Source: Acidobacteria bacterium AB60 (lineage in GTDB: Bacteria; Acidobacteriota; Terriglobia; Terriglobales; Acidobacteriaceae). From it: a DNA stretch of 64,000 bases. The notes below the pieces were generated by a model. It was not told the DNA's origin, did no database searches, and saw nothing but the letters and a program-made list of their open reading frames with translations. Position 1 is the first letter of the stretch; each line of letters begins with the position of its first letter. The position numbers and the translations under genes are program-made. Positions 1-7,960 of the stretch are shown in pieces. Location: NCBI GenBank assembly GCA_008682415.1, contig VANK01000012.1:1-64000 (forward strand). Direction: 5' to 3'.

Positions 1-20
1 GGGGGGGGGGGGTGGGGGGC
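1..20. other. Poly-G run at window start
   Basis: The window opens with twelve consecutive G, one T and six more G. Nothing coding can be read here. A G homopolymer exactly at the edge may be a contig-end or sequencing artefact, but it could be real; this cannot be decided from the sequence alone. Confidence 0.5.
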
Positions 21-167
21 TTGACCGCTCGATCGAGCCGAGGGATGGGGACTCCAGGGCTTGCGAAGAACGCGCATCGAGTTTGGCGGACAATTCCACA
101 TGATGGAGTATGAGCCGTCGTTTCGATGAGATCAGTGATGGTGACCACAGAGTGGTGGGCCGCAATG

Positions 168-195
168 AAAAACCCCGTCCGGAGACGGGGTTTTT
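168..195 (-). terminator. Rho-independent terminator of rpmB
   Basis: An inverted repeat CCCCGTC/GACGGGG is flanked by A5 and T5, so it can end transcription in either direction. It lies 19 nt beyond the rpmB stop on the minus strand, which it most likely terminates. Confidence 0.85.
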
Positions 196-213
196 CGGGA
201 GGCGGAGGGCCGC

Positions 214-402
214 TCAGGCCTTGGCGATCTTGCCGCTCTTGATGCAGCTGGTGCAGACCCGGATGCGCTTGGGCGCTCCGTTGACAAGGGCCTTGACGGC
301 CTGGAGGTTGACGTTCCAGCGCCGGCGGGTCACGTTGTGCGCGTGAGAAATGTTGTTGCCGAACTGCGGGCCTTTGCCGCAAACATCACAAACCTGTGCC
401 AT
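214..402 (-). CDS. rpmB: 50S ribosomal protein L28
   Basis: Structural protein of the large ribosomal subunit, 62 aa, the usual length for short bacterial L28. It starts MAQVCDVCGKGP and carries two CxxC pairs (Cys5/Cys8 and CTSC near residues 50-53). It is therefore the zinc-binding (C+) form, of the kind often replaced by a zinc-free paralogue under zinc limitation in other bacteria. Upstream on the minus strand, GGAG lies about 7 nt before the ATG. A good promoter is seen about 150 nt upstream and a terminator just downstream, so the gene is a single transcription unit with a leader of roughly 135 nt. The ATG was chosen over longer in-frame extensions because the family begins here. Confidence 0.96.
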   Translation of the reverse strand: MAQVCDVCGKGPQFGNNISHAHNVTRRRWNVNLQAVKALVNGAPKRIRVCTSCIKSGKIAKA

Positions 403-543
403 GACTGTGCTCCGAATCTTTTGGTATTTCGTACGGCCGCAACCCCTGGGGCTGAGTCCTTTGCACTCGCCCGGCCACCTCCGCGATGGCTGGCTGACGG
501 GTCGCTCTCGAGACGCACCACGCCCGCGGCTTGCCGAATACCC

Positions 544-572
544 AGTATACCCGGAAGCGCACGGGAATCCAA
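544..572 (-). promoter_or_regulatory. Predicted sigma70-type promoter of rpmB
   Basis: On the minus strand TTGGAT (572-567) and TATACT (549-544) are separated by exactly 17 nt. Transcription would start near 537 and give an rpmB leader of about 135 nt, long enough to hold a regulatory structure. The 353-nt stretch 403-755 otherwise holds only this promoter and the terminator of the next gene. Confidence 0.6.
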
Positions 573-614
573 ACCGCGCCCGCTCCTGCCGTCCCCGTCC
601 CACCCCTTGCCGGC

Positions 615-650
615 AAAAAAAGGCCCTCTCCGGTATATGCGGAGAGGGCT
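615..650 (-). terminator. Rho-independent terminator
   Basis: Read on the minus strand, GCCCTCTCCG pairs with CGGAGAGGGC around a short AT loop and is followed by seven T. It lies about 105 nt past the stop of the small secreted protein gene at 756-1112, the only gene it can terminate. Confidence 0.85.
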
Positions 651-755
651 TCGGAAGGCATACATAGAGACAACACGAGCGCTTGAGGGCGGCTCCATGA
701 CACGACCGCCAGAGCGTTATGCCGCAAATTCCCGCGCGAGGAAAATCGGAAGATT

Positions 756-1112
756 CTACTGGCCCTGTTCCGGAGGCGGGGCAATCACGACGTTGTACTT
801 GCTGAACTGCAGGGTATGCAGAGTGTTGATGTTGCCCTCGCTGTTCAAGGTAAAGCTGTTCCGGCTGCTCTTCTCTTCGGTGACCTTCGCCGTCACCGTC
901 GCCGAGACAGGTTTCCTGGTGTCCTTTTGCTCCAGCGTGACCTGAACATTCGAGCCGGTCCCCTCCCAGCTCACCTTATAGCTGCCCGCGGGCAACTGCG
1001 TGGCGCCCACCTTTACTGCATCGGGAAATTTCACCGTCTCCGTGTTCTTCTCCGCCAACGCAGGCACGGACAAAAGGGCAAGAATCAAAGCGCAAAATGT
1101 AAGACGCTTCAC
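756..1112 (-). CDS. Small secreted protein, unknown function
   Basis: 118 aa. A GTG start at 1112 is chosen because GAGGAG lies 5-6 nt upstream; the longer in-frame extension has no such site and would bury the signal peptide. The N-terminus (KR, then a Leu/Ala-rich stretch, then ALA|EK) is a typical Sec signal peptide, predicting export. The mature part of about 97 aa is lysine/threonine-rich with alternating hydrophobic residues (for example YKVSWEGTG and VQVTLEQKD), suggesting a small beta-rich domain, and ends APPPEQGQ. It has its own terminator and appears monocistronic. Similar small secreted proteins are common in acidobacterial genomes (recollection, not checked). No enzymatic motif is visible. 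Confidence 0.8.
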   Translation of the reverse strand: MKRLTFCALILALLSVPALAEKNTETVKFPDAVKVGATQLPAGSYKVSWEGTGSNVQVTLEQKDTRKPVSATVTAKVTEEKSSRNSFTLNSEGNINTLHTLQFSKYNVVIAPPPEQGQ

Positions 1113-1258
1113 AAGTAGCTCCTCGAGTGCCTCCGGAATTCCCCCGTCGGAGGGAGGCATTGAGGAGATTACACATGAGAACGGTCAAGAGTGAAGCTTA
1201 AGAAATGTAAAACTACACAATTCAGGAGGGTTAGGGTCCAGTTCGAGCTGGCGCCAAC

Positions 1259-2593
1259 TCACACGCTCACGCTCTCCGCCGGAGTCGCCGGAACGTTGAG
1301 GAGCGGGATGGCGAGGCTCACCCGCAGACCGGGAGCCGCGTTCTCTGCCGCGATGGCCCCGTGGTGCGCCTGCACCGCCCGCTTGGCGATGGAGAGGCCG
1401 AGGCCGGAACCCCCGCCATTGGTGTTGCGCGCTTCCTCTACGCGGAAGAAGGGATCGAAGAGGCGTGCCAGGGCGTCGTCCGGCACCCCCGGGCCATGAT
1501 CGCGCACCACGATGAGGGTGGAGTGGGCTTCATCGGTCAGCGAGACCTCCACCGGCGCACCCTCGGGCGAGTAGCGAATCGCGTTCCGCACCACGTTCTC
1601 GATCGCGCGGCGCAGCAGTTCGCGGCTTCCCAGTACCTCTCCGTCATGGGTGTTGGCGAGGACGATCCGGCAGCCCCGTGCCTCGGCTTCCATCTGGCAA
1701 TCGCGCACTACCTCTTCCACGATGCCGCCGATGCTTACGGGCTCGGTGAGGCGCAGGGCCGGGTCCCCCTCCACCGCGGTGATCTCGACGATATCTGAGA
1801 CCAGCGATGCGATGCGGTCGACGTCCTTCTCAATCCGATCGATCGCGGCCTTGCTGTCGGGCGACGTTCGCGCCAGCTTGACCGCGAACTTGAGGCGGGC
1901 CAGCGGGGAGCGCAACTCGTGCGAAATATCGCCCAGCAGCCGGCGCTCGCTCACAATCAGCCGCTCCAGGCGCTCGGCCATCTCGTTGAAAGAGCGGCCG
2001 AGCTGGCCGATCTCGTCCGGGCGCCTGGTGTTCACCCGGACAGACAGGTTGCCGTCTCCGAACGCCGCAATGGTGCTGGCGATGCGTCGAATGGGGTTGA
2101 TGACCCCGACGGCGGCCAGCCAGAAGACAGCGGCGGTAGCGCCGATCACGAGAAAGTAATACGGCAAAAAGGTCCAGATCTGCGGCCGGTGCGTCGGGCC
2201 TTCCGCAACAAACCAGTACTTTCCGTCGTGGGAGCGATGCGTGATGAGCCAGTTCCCGTTCACGCGCAGGCGCGATTTGGTTTCCGGCGCGGGCGGAAGC
2301 TTGCTGGAGAGGTCGATACCGCTGATGATGTCGATGCCGCGGGCATCGGCAAGGTAGTGCCTTCCCTTGAAGATGTGGTCGAGCTGGTCCTCGTATTCCC
2401 GGAGTTCTTTGAGGCCGCCTTCTTCATAGGCAGCCTGTCCGAACTGCACCTGCAGCTCATCGAAGCGATCAAAGGTGGGATCGATGGTCAGCCGCTGCAT
2501 GCGGTCGCCGATGGCGCGAAAGACCACGAAGGAGAGGGCGAGGATCGCCACCATCGACAGCAGGGTTCCGACAAAGAGAGACCGCAGTCGCAC
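1259..2593 (-). CDS. Sensor histidine kinase, CpxA/EnvZ-like
   Basis: 444 aa inner-membrane kinase. In order: TM1 about residues 8-26; a periplasmic sensor loop about 27-142; TM2 about 143-165; a HAMP linker about 166-215; HisKA with GDISHELRSP (phospho-acceptor His225); the N-box VVRNAIRYSPEG near 335; and G boxes DHGPGVP and GSGLGLSIAKR. All catalytic boxes are intact, so it should autophosphorylate. It starts with GTG three nucleotides after the stop of the upstream response regulator, so the two form an operon with likely translational coupling. The AGG upstream is unusually close (1 nt) to this GTG, so the exact start is less certain than the frame. The signal sensed cannot be read from the sequence. 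Confidence 0.92.
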   Translation of the reverse strand: MRLRSLFVGTLLSMVAILALSFVVFRAIGDRMQRLTIDPTFDRFDELQVQFGQAAYEEGGLKELREYEDQLDHIFKGRHYLADARGIDIISGIDLSSKLPPAPETKSRLRVNGNWLITHRSHDGKYWFVAEGPTHRPQIWTFLPYYFLVIGATAAVFWLAAVGVINPIRRIASTIAAFGDGNLSVRVNTRRPDEIGQLGRSFNEMAERLERLIVSERRLLGDISHELRSPLARLKFAVKLARTSPDSKAAIDRIEKDVDRIASLVSDIVEITAVEGDPALRLTEPVSIGGIVEEVVRDCQMEAEARGCRIVLANTHDGEVLGSRELLRRAIENVVRNAIRYSPEGAPVEVSLTDEAHSTLIVVRDHGPGVPDDALARLFDPFFRVEEARNTNGGGSGLGLSIAKRAVQAHHGAIAAENAAPGLRVSLAIPLLNVPATPAESVSV

Positions 2594-2596
2594 GCC

Positions 2597-3319
2597 TCAA
2601 TTGGCTCCTGCGAAAATATAACCCACACCGCGCACCGTGCGAATCAGCCGGTGGCCATGCTCGAGCTTCTTGCGCAGATGGCTGATGTGCACGTCGAGAA
2701 AACGGTCGTACGGGGTGGCCTCGCGTTCGAACAGAGCGGCAGTGATCTCGTCGCGGGAGACCACGCGGCCGGCGGAGCGGATCAGCATCTCGAGCAGATC
2801 GAACTCCATCTCGGTGAGCTCCACCGGCTCATCGGCGCTCCACACCTCGCGCGTGGCGGGATTGAGGCGGACGCCGCCGATACTCCACGTCTCCGGCGCC
2901 GGCCTGCGCACCTCCGTTCTCCGCAAAACGGCGCGAATGCGCGCCAGCAACTCATCGGGATCGAACGGCTTGGGCAGGTAGTCGTCTGCGCCCGCGTCGA
3001 GTCCCTGAATACGGTCCTGCTGCTGGACGCGGGCGGTGAGCATGATGACCGGGATGGCTTTGCGGTGGCGCAGCTGGGTGAGAACGCCAAAGCCATCAAG
3101 GACCGGCAGCATCACATCCAGGATGATCAGATCGTGGCTGCCGTTGAGCGCGCAGGCGAGCCCTTCCCGGCCGTTGTAGACGCATTCCAGGCGGTGGCCG
3201 GCCTGGGCAAAGAACTCGCGCATCATGCCGCACAATTCGGCGTCGTCGTCCACCAGCAACAGATTCAGCGGCCTGACCTTCTCGTGCGTCTCCGGTTCCT
3301 TGAGCTGGGCCTGGTTCAT
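2597..3319 (-). CDS. OmpR/PhoB-family response regulator
   Basis: 240 aa. An N-terminal receiver domain contains the acidic pair (VDDDAE, residues 23-28), the phospho-acceptor Asp68 (ILDVMLP), the Thr of MLTAR and Lys in LPKPFD near residue 117. A C-terminal winged helix (Trans_reg_C) ends with LRKKLEHGHRLIRTVRGVGYIF, the classic OmpR DNA-recognition pattern. The start MNQAQLKEPE is chosen over a longer extension because upstream codons do not resemble the family. It lies immediately before the histidine kinase, which is its presumptive cognate partner (CpxR/CpxA-like architecture). The target regulon is unknown. Confidence 0.93.
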   Translation of the reverse strand: MNQAQLKEPETHEKVRPLNLLLVDDDAELCGMMREFFAQAGHRLECVYNGREGLACALNGSHDLIILDVMLPVLDGFGVLTQLRHRKAIPVIMLTARVQQQDRIQGLDAGADDYLPKPFDPDELLARIRAVLRRTEVRRPAPETWSIGGVRLNPATREVWSADEPVELTEMEFDLLEMLIRSAGRVVSRDEITAALFEREATPYDRFLDVHISHLRKKLEHGHRLIRTVRGVGYIFAGAN

Positions 3320-3432
3320 GCGCGATGACTCACGGTCCCAAGTCTCGCACCCGTAGAGCGAATCCGGAACCGGGTTAACAATTCTTATGATAAAAGGCCG
3401 GCTGGTCGCCAGCGCGCTGGCGCCAAGCAGCA

Positions 3433-4419
3433 TCAGTGGCCCGCCCACGCAATGCCGTCGGAGTTCTTTCCGTCATTGATGGTGCGGGTTACCTTCCACG
3501 TGCTCAGATCGATCGCGCCAATGGTGTGAGAGCCGACGCAGGAGACATACGCGGTTTTGTTGCCCGGAGCCACGAGCACCTCCTGGGGATCGGGAGGCGT
3601 GTCGACCGTGCGCACCACCTTCATGGTGTTGAGATCCACGATGTCCAGTTTGCCGGCCTTGGGAATCGTAACCAGCAGGAACTTGCCGTCCGGCGTGGGC
3701 GCGGTCCCGTAGGCGATCCCGTCAAGGGGGACCCAGAGCCCGACCTTGTTGGTGGCCGTGTCAATCACGGCCAGGCGGGGTTGGGTCTGGTCGGCGGTAA
3801 AGACCCACTTGTCATCCGGCGAGATGGAGATCCGCTGCGTTTCCTTGGAGATCGGGATCACGGCGACGGTCTTGCGGCCGGGGATGTCGAGGACCGAGAC
3901 CGTGCCGGGGCCGACATTGGCGGTATACCCGTGCTGGCCATCGTGCGAGAGGGCGAGCATATGGCTCTCCGGCTGGCCGGTGGGGATGGTCCCGATGATC
4001 TTCAGCGAGCGGGGATCGACGATCGAGATGGTCTTGTCGATCTCGGTGGTGACGTAGAGATTGCCGTCTTTGCCGAAGATGGGCATGTGGGGGCGCACGC
4101 CGTGGCCCCAGTCAACGTTCCCCACCACCTTGGCCGAGGCGATATCGACGACGATCATGTTGTGGCCGTCGGTCCCCGGCTTGCCTACCCCGGAGTTGCC
4201 GTAGATGGGCACGTAGGCGAGGCGGCCGTCGGGCGAGGCGGTGACCTCGTGGCCGGTGATGCCGCCCTCCGCGACAGACGCGATGACCTTGCCGGCTACA
4301 GGATCGATGATGCCGAGAGAACCCTCGCCCTTCTGGGCGACAAGCAGTCGCTGGGCCGAGACGCTGGGCAAAGCGAGCGAGAAGAAGGCGAGAGCGGCTA
4401 CAGCAGGCTTGGCGTTCAT
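3433..4419 (-). CDS. Secreted YVTN-type beta-propeller protein
   Basis: 328 aa with a Sec signal peptide (cleavage near SVSA|QR, residue about 22). The rest is a run of about seven 40-residue blades with the pattern VxxxPDGKxxYVxxxxxxxVxVID (for example EVTASPDGRLAYVP and RISISPDDKWVFTA), typical of YVTN/NHL-like seven-bladed propellers. Such proteins act outside the cytoplasm as binding scaffolds; no catalytic residues are evident. It lies upstream of the CpxAR-like pair in the same direction but 113 nt away, so co-transcription is possible but not shown. Confidence 0.85.
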   Translation of the reverse strand: MNAKPAVAALAFFSLALPSVSAQRLLVAQKGEGSLGIIDPVAGKVIASVAEGGITGHEVTASPDGRLAYVPIYGNSGVGKPGTDGHNMIVVDIASAKVVGNVDWGHGVRPHMPIFGKDGNLYVTTEIDKTISIVDPRSLKIIGTIPTGQPESHMLALSHDGQHGYTANVGPGTVSVLDIPGRKTVAVIPISKETQRISISPDDKWVFTADQTQPRLAVIDTATNKVGLWVPLDGIAYGTAPTPDGKFLLVTIPKAGKLDIVDLNTMKVVRTVDTPPDPQEVLVAPGNKTAYVSCVGSHTIGAIDLSTWKVTRTINDGKNSDGIAWAGH

Positions 4420-4499
4420 GAGGGCCCTCCGGGGAAGTCGTTTGCGCTGACCAGCATAGCGACTGTGCCCCGCGTCGCGCTAGTTGAAGCGACTCGAAG

Positions 4500-4925
4500 T
4501 CAGGAGTGCGCAGCCCAGGGGTTATAGGTGCCGACGCTCCAGCTATGGCCCTCCGGGTCCTTGATCGTAAACTCGCGGCTGCCGTAATCGGTGTCCTGGA
4601 TGGGGCGAACGATGGGTGCCCCCGCGGCCTGCGCGCGGGCGTAGACTGCGTCCGCATCCTCCACCACCACGTAGGCACTGCACGTCTCAATGCCGCCGGC
4701 CTCGAGGGGAGTTTTGAAGCGGCGGCCGTACTCGTCGTCCTTCTGCGAGCCCAGCATGATCATGCCGCCGTTGAGGGTAAGCTCGGCGTGAGCCACGGTG
4801 TTGTCAGGTCCGTCGTACACGGCATGACGGGTGAAGCCCAGCACGTTGCAGAACCAGTCGATAGCTGCGTGAGCGTCGCGATAGCGCAGCGCGGGCATGA
4901 TAGTGGAGGGTTTGGTTTCAGCCAT
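4500..4925 (-). CDS. VOC (glyoxalase/bleomycin resistance) family protein
   Basis: 141 aa, a single-chain VOC fold of two beta-alpha-beta-beta-beta modules: MPALRYRDAHAAIDWF..LGFTRH and a second half ending DYGSREFTIKDPEGHSWSVGTY. The C-terminal Arg-Glu-Phe-Thr..Asp-Pro-Glu-Gly-His motif is characteristic of the PhnB-like branch. Substrate is not predictable; members include glyoxalase-like enzymes and antibiotic-binding proteins. The start MAETKPSTIMP is preceded by GGAGG-like sequence. Upstream lies the heptamer-repeat region (5021-5158), which would be in its promoter region. Confidence 0.85.
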   Translation of the reverse strand: MAETKPSTIMPALRYRDAHAAIDWFCNVLGFTRHAVYDGPDNTVAHAELTLNGGMIMLGSQKDDEYGRRFKTPLEAGGIETCSAYVVVEDADAVYARAQAAGAPIVRPIQDTDYGSREFTIKDPEGHSWSVGTYNPWAAHS

Positions 4926-5020
4926 GAGGTGTGCCTCCGAGGGTCCGATTGAACTACGGTTCGAGAATGACAGGCCCCGGACCGGACGTCTTGGAAAAAT
5001 CGGAAATGCCGGTGAAACAG

Positions 5021-5158
5021 GGAACAGTGAACAGTGATCAGTGAACAGTGATCAGTGATCAGTGAGCAGTGGTCGGAAATCAGCGTCCCACACCCGGTCC
5101 AACTCACTTCTTCACTTCTTAACTTCTTATCTGACCACTGGCCACTGTTCACTGTTCC
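5021..5158. repeat. Heptamer tandem array with distal inverted copies
   Basis: Seven consecutive 7-bp units GAACAGT/GATCAGT/GAGCAGT run from 5022 to 5070. About 75 bp further on, ACTGTTC occurs twice in tandem (5144-5157). GGAACAGTGAACAGTG (5021-5036) is a perfect 16-bp inverted match to 5143-5158. The inner flanks also pair (5068-5077 with 5130-5139, one mismatch). The whole could fold into a long stem between the minus-strand AraC gene end and the VOC gene start. No coding role is seen. Confidence 0.8.
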
Positions 5159-5162
5159 TGCT

Positions 5163-5996
5163 TCATTCCACCGGAACGTGATTGGCCCAGGGAGTCGCGC
5201 GCAAACTGGAGTAGGTGGTGGGGTCGATTCCGGAGAAGGCGCGGAACTCGTTGGCGAAGTGGGATTGATCGTAGAATCCGCAATCGAGGGCGAGTTCGGT
5301 CCAGTGGACATCGCGGCCGGAGTGTAGGCGTGCCACTGCCCGCTGGAAACGCTGGATGCGGCACCACACCTTGGGCGTGAGGCCGACCGATTCGCGAAAG
5401 ACCTGGGAGAAACGGCGCTCGCTCCACCCGGTGCTGCGGGCGACCTCGCGGACGGAGTTGAAGCTGGACACCCGATGAAAATGGGCGAGCGCATAGACGA
5501 CCGGGCTGGGCACCTGCCGTCCGTTTGCGTTGCACTCGTGCAGCAGGCCTGTGAGCCACTCCTCGAGGACAGCAAGCCTGGCGCCCGGCGCAGATAACTC
5601 CCGCAGTCGATCGCGAAGTCCGCTGGCCTGTGTCCCCCAGAGGTCTTCGAGAGCAATGCTGCGATTACTGAACAGATCAGCGGCATCGCCGGTAAACAGG
5701 GGCAAGGCGCCGGGCTCGAACACCACGCCGATGAGATCGGCCATGTCGGAGGTGTCGACCACCTCGAACACCGACCGCGCGCCGACGATCAGCGAGTGCG
5801 GGGCCTTGACCAGCGGGCCGTCGGGGCTCGATGCGGTGTCGAGGATGTAGTCGCGCGCGAGATTGAGGATGACCTGCGTGCGGCCCGTGGGCAGCACGCG
5901 CTCGCGGCGGTGCCCCGGTTCCGGAGCCTGCGTGTACCAGAGCATCCGCACGAAGCGGTTGAGGGCTGGGGCGGGCCTGTGCTCGATGTAGATCAT
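5163..5996 (-). CDS. AraC-family transcriptional regulator
   Basis: 277 aa. The start MIYIEHRPAPALNRFV is chosen because it matches the usual beginning of this DUF6597-like N-terminal sensing domain; a longer in-frame extension is non-family sequence. The N-terminal half (about 1-155) is the ligand-binding region. The C-terminal AraC DNA-binding domain has two HTH motifs, VREVARSTGWSERRFSQVFRE and ELALDCGFYDQSHFANEFRAFSG, ending DPTTYSSL. It is expected to activate an unlinked or neighbouring gene; the closest candidate is the VOC protein gene downstream, across the repeat region. Confidence 0.88.
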   Translation of the reverse strand: MIYIEHRPAPALNRFVRMLWYTQAPEPGHRRERVLPTGRTQVILNLARDYILDTASSPDGPLVKAPHSLIVGARSVFEVVDTSDMADLIGVVFEPGALPLFTGDAADLFSNRSIALEDLWGTQASGLRDRLRELSAPGARLAVLEEWLTGLLHECNANGRQVPSPVVYALAHFHRVSSFNSVREVARSTGWSERRFSQVFRESVGLTPKVWCRIQRFQRAVARLHSGRDVHWTELALDCGFYDQSHFANEFRAFSGIDPTTYSSLRATPWANHVPVE

Positions 5997-6068
5997 CCGG
6001 ATGCGGCAAAATCCTCGCCTTCCAAGTATCGGCCAGGCGCGGTGGGCCGGCACGAATAATCTGGGAGT

Positions 6069-6728
6069 ATGGCACTTCCTTCCGGCGACGCCCAGCTTGT
6101 TCAGATCATGGATGCCGCTTTGGCGGACGCCGCCCGCCGCGCCGGATCGTGGCTGGTCTGTCGTGAGGGATGTACCCCATGCTGCCACGGCGCCTTCATC
6201 ATCAACGCGCTGGACGTGGAGCGGCTGCGCGCCGGAATGACGACTCTGCGTGCCACCGACCCATCCCTCGCCGAGACGCTCGCGCAACGGGGACGGGCTT
6301 GGATCGCAGAGTATGGGCCGGCCTTTCCCGGAGATCGGGACACCGGCGCCATCGGCGATTCGGAGGAGGACCGGCAGGCCTTTGAGGAGTTCGCCAATGA
6401 AGCCGCCTGCCCGGCGCTCGATCCAGCGACAGGGCGTTGCGACGTCTACGCCTGGCGCCCCATGACCTGCCGCGTCTTCGGACCTCCGGTGCGCATGGGA
6501 GAAGGTGAAGCGCTAGGCTGCTGCGAGCTTTGCTTTCACGGCGCTAGCGAGGCCGAGATCGCCTCCTGCGAGATGACCGTCCCGCACGAGCTTGAAGAGC
6601 GGCTGCTCGCCGAGCTGGACGACGCCTCTCCCTCCGCCCGGGAGACATTAGTGGCCTACGCCCTGCTCAGCCCCGTCCCGCACGCCACAACGCCGCCTTG
6701 CGACAAGGCGCCCTGCCCTGCACGATAA
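6069..6728 (+). CDS. YkgJ-type cysteine-cluster protein
   Basis: 219 aa. Four clustered cysteines in the N-terminal half (CREGCTPCCHG, near residues 31-40) and further cysteines in CPALDPATGRCDVYAWRPMTCRVFGPP match the YkgJ/CxxCxxCC zinc- or iron-chelating family (UPF0153). Biochemical role is not established for the family. The start ATG lies 72 nt from the divergent AraC gene. The stop is only 8 nt from the proposed alr start, so the two may be co-transcribed. Confidence 0.85.
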   Translation: MALPSGDAQLVQIMDAALADAARRAGSWLVCREGCTPCCHGAFIINALDVERLRAGMTTLRATDPSLAETLAQRGRAWIAEYGPAFPGDRDTGAIGDSEEDRQAFEEFANEAACPALDPATGRCDVYAWRPMTCRVFGPPVRMGEGEALGCCELCFHGASEAEIASCEMTVPHELEERLLAELDDASPSARETLVAYALLSPVPHATTPPCDKAPCPAR

Positions 6729-6736
6729 ACTGGCTC

Positions 6737-7960
6737 GTGGACTTCCCCGCCACATCCCGCCAAAGTCCTCTGCGTCCCTGCTGGGCGGAGATCGATACCG
6801 CCGCCTTCGAGCACAACTACCGTCTTCTCAGCAGCATGGCCGGCCCGGCCTGCGCCTCCCTCGCCATCGTCAAGGCCAATGCCTACGGCCACGGTCTCGA
6901 GATCTGCGCCCCCGCCGCTGTCCGTGGCGGAGCGCAATGGCTGGGGGTCACCAGCGTGGAAGAAGGCGTGGCTGCCCGCTCCCTTTGCCCCTCCGCCAGA
7001 ATCCTGGTGATGGGCGGGCTCTTTCCCGGCCAGGCCGCCGCTACCCTCGCCGGCCAGCTCACCCCGGTCGTCTGGGAGCCCTATCAGCTCGGCGAACTGG
7101 AGCGCGCCGCCGAGGACCGCCGTGCAACCCTGCCCGTGCACCTCGAGATCGACACCGGAATGAGCCGCCAGGGAGCCAACCTGGCCGATCTTCCCGCGAT
7201 CCTCGCGCGCCTGGCGGGCGCGTCTCCCCTGCGCCTGGAAGCGATCATGACGCACCTCTACGCCTCCGACGACGGCACCGGCGAAACCACCGCCGCCCAG
7301 CTGGACAAGCTGGAGCGCGCCCTCGGCTTCGTTGCTGCCGAACCCACGCTCCGGCCCGAATTCCTCAGTGTCGGCGCCTCCGCAGCGCTGCTGGGTGGCG
7401 AGAGCGATCAGATCGCCGCGCTGGCAAAGCGCTTCCGGCTCCGGCCCATGGTCCGCATCGGCATCGGTCTCTATGGCGTGGCGCCCCGGTTCAACCCCCC
7501 GCTCGCGGACCCGCTGCACGCGGCAAAGCTGGCGCAAGCCGGCGCCCAGCTCAAGCCCGTGCTCACCTGGAAGACCCGCATCACCAGCGTGCGCTCCATC
7601 CCGGCCGGCACCCAGATCGGCTACAACGGCACCTTCGTGGCGACCGAACCGATGCGGCTGGCCCTTCTCCCCATCGGCTACGCCGACGGACTCGATCGCC
7701 GGCTCAGCAATCGCTTCAGCCTGCTCGCCGGCGGCCAGCGCGCCCCCCTCGTGGGACGCATCAGCATGGATCAGGCCGTTCTCGACATCACCGAAATCCC
7801 CGGCCTTGCTCCCGGAGAGGAAGTCGTCATCCTGGGCTCGCAGGGCGCCGCTTCCGTTACCGCCTACGATCACGCGGATGCCAGCGGTACCGTCCCCTGG
7901 GACGTCTTCACCCGGATCGCCGCCCGCGTCGCCCGCATCGGCCGCGCAACTGCCGGTTAG
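6737..7960 (+). CDS. alr: Alanine racemase
   Basis: PLP enzyme interconverting L- and D-alanine for peptidoglycan. It has the PLP lysine in AIVKANAYGHG (about residue 46) and the catalytic tyrosine in GTQIGYNGTF. The Ala_racemase_C end carries GRISMDQAVLDITE and GEEVVILGSQG. Length of about 407 aa is slightly above the usual 360-380. The start is uncertain: no ATG precedes the conserved CWAEIDTAAFEHNYR. GTG at 6737 follows the upstream gene by 8 nt; TTG at 6698 would overlap it by 31 nt. Its 3' end overlaps the convergent gene at 7957. Confidence 0.93.
   Translation: MDFPATSRQSPLRPCWAEIDTAAFEHNYRLLSSMAGPACASLAIVKANAYGHGLEICAPAAVRGGAQWLGVTSVEEGVAARSLCPSARILVMGGLFPGQAAATLAGQLTPVVWEPYQLGELERAAEDRRATLPVHLEIDTGMSRQGANLADLPAILARLAGASPLRLEAIMTHLYASDDGTGETTAAQLDKLERALGFVAAEPTLRPEFLSVGASAALLGGESDQIAALAKRFRLRPMVRIGIGLYGVAPRFNPPLADPLHAAKLAQAGAQLKPVLTWKTRITSVRSIPAGTQIGYNGTFVATEPMRLALLPIGYADGLDRRLSNRFSLLAGGQRAPLVGRISMDQAVLDITEIPGLAPGEEVVILGSQGAASVTAYDHADASGTVPWDVFTRIAARVARIGRATAG

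Noticed and set aside
1113..1258. TTGACC near 1184 as a promoter of the small secreted protein
   Set aside because: No acceptable -10 at 16-18 nt spacing was found on the minus strand.
5022..5070. Possible CRISPR array
   Set aside because: Units are 7 bp with no spacers; this is a simple tandem array, not repeat-spacer structure.
6698..6736. Alternative TTG start for alr
   Set aside because: It overlaps the previous gene by 31 nt and adds residues unlike the family; the GTG at 6737 is preferred, though not proven.
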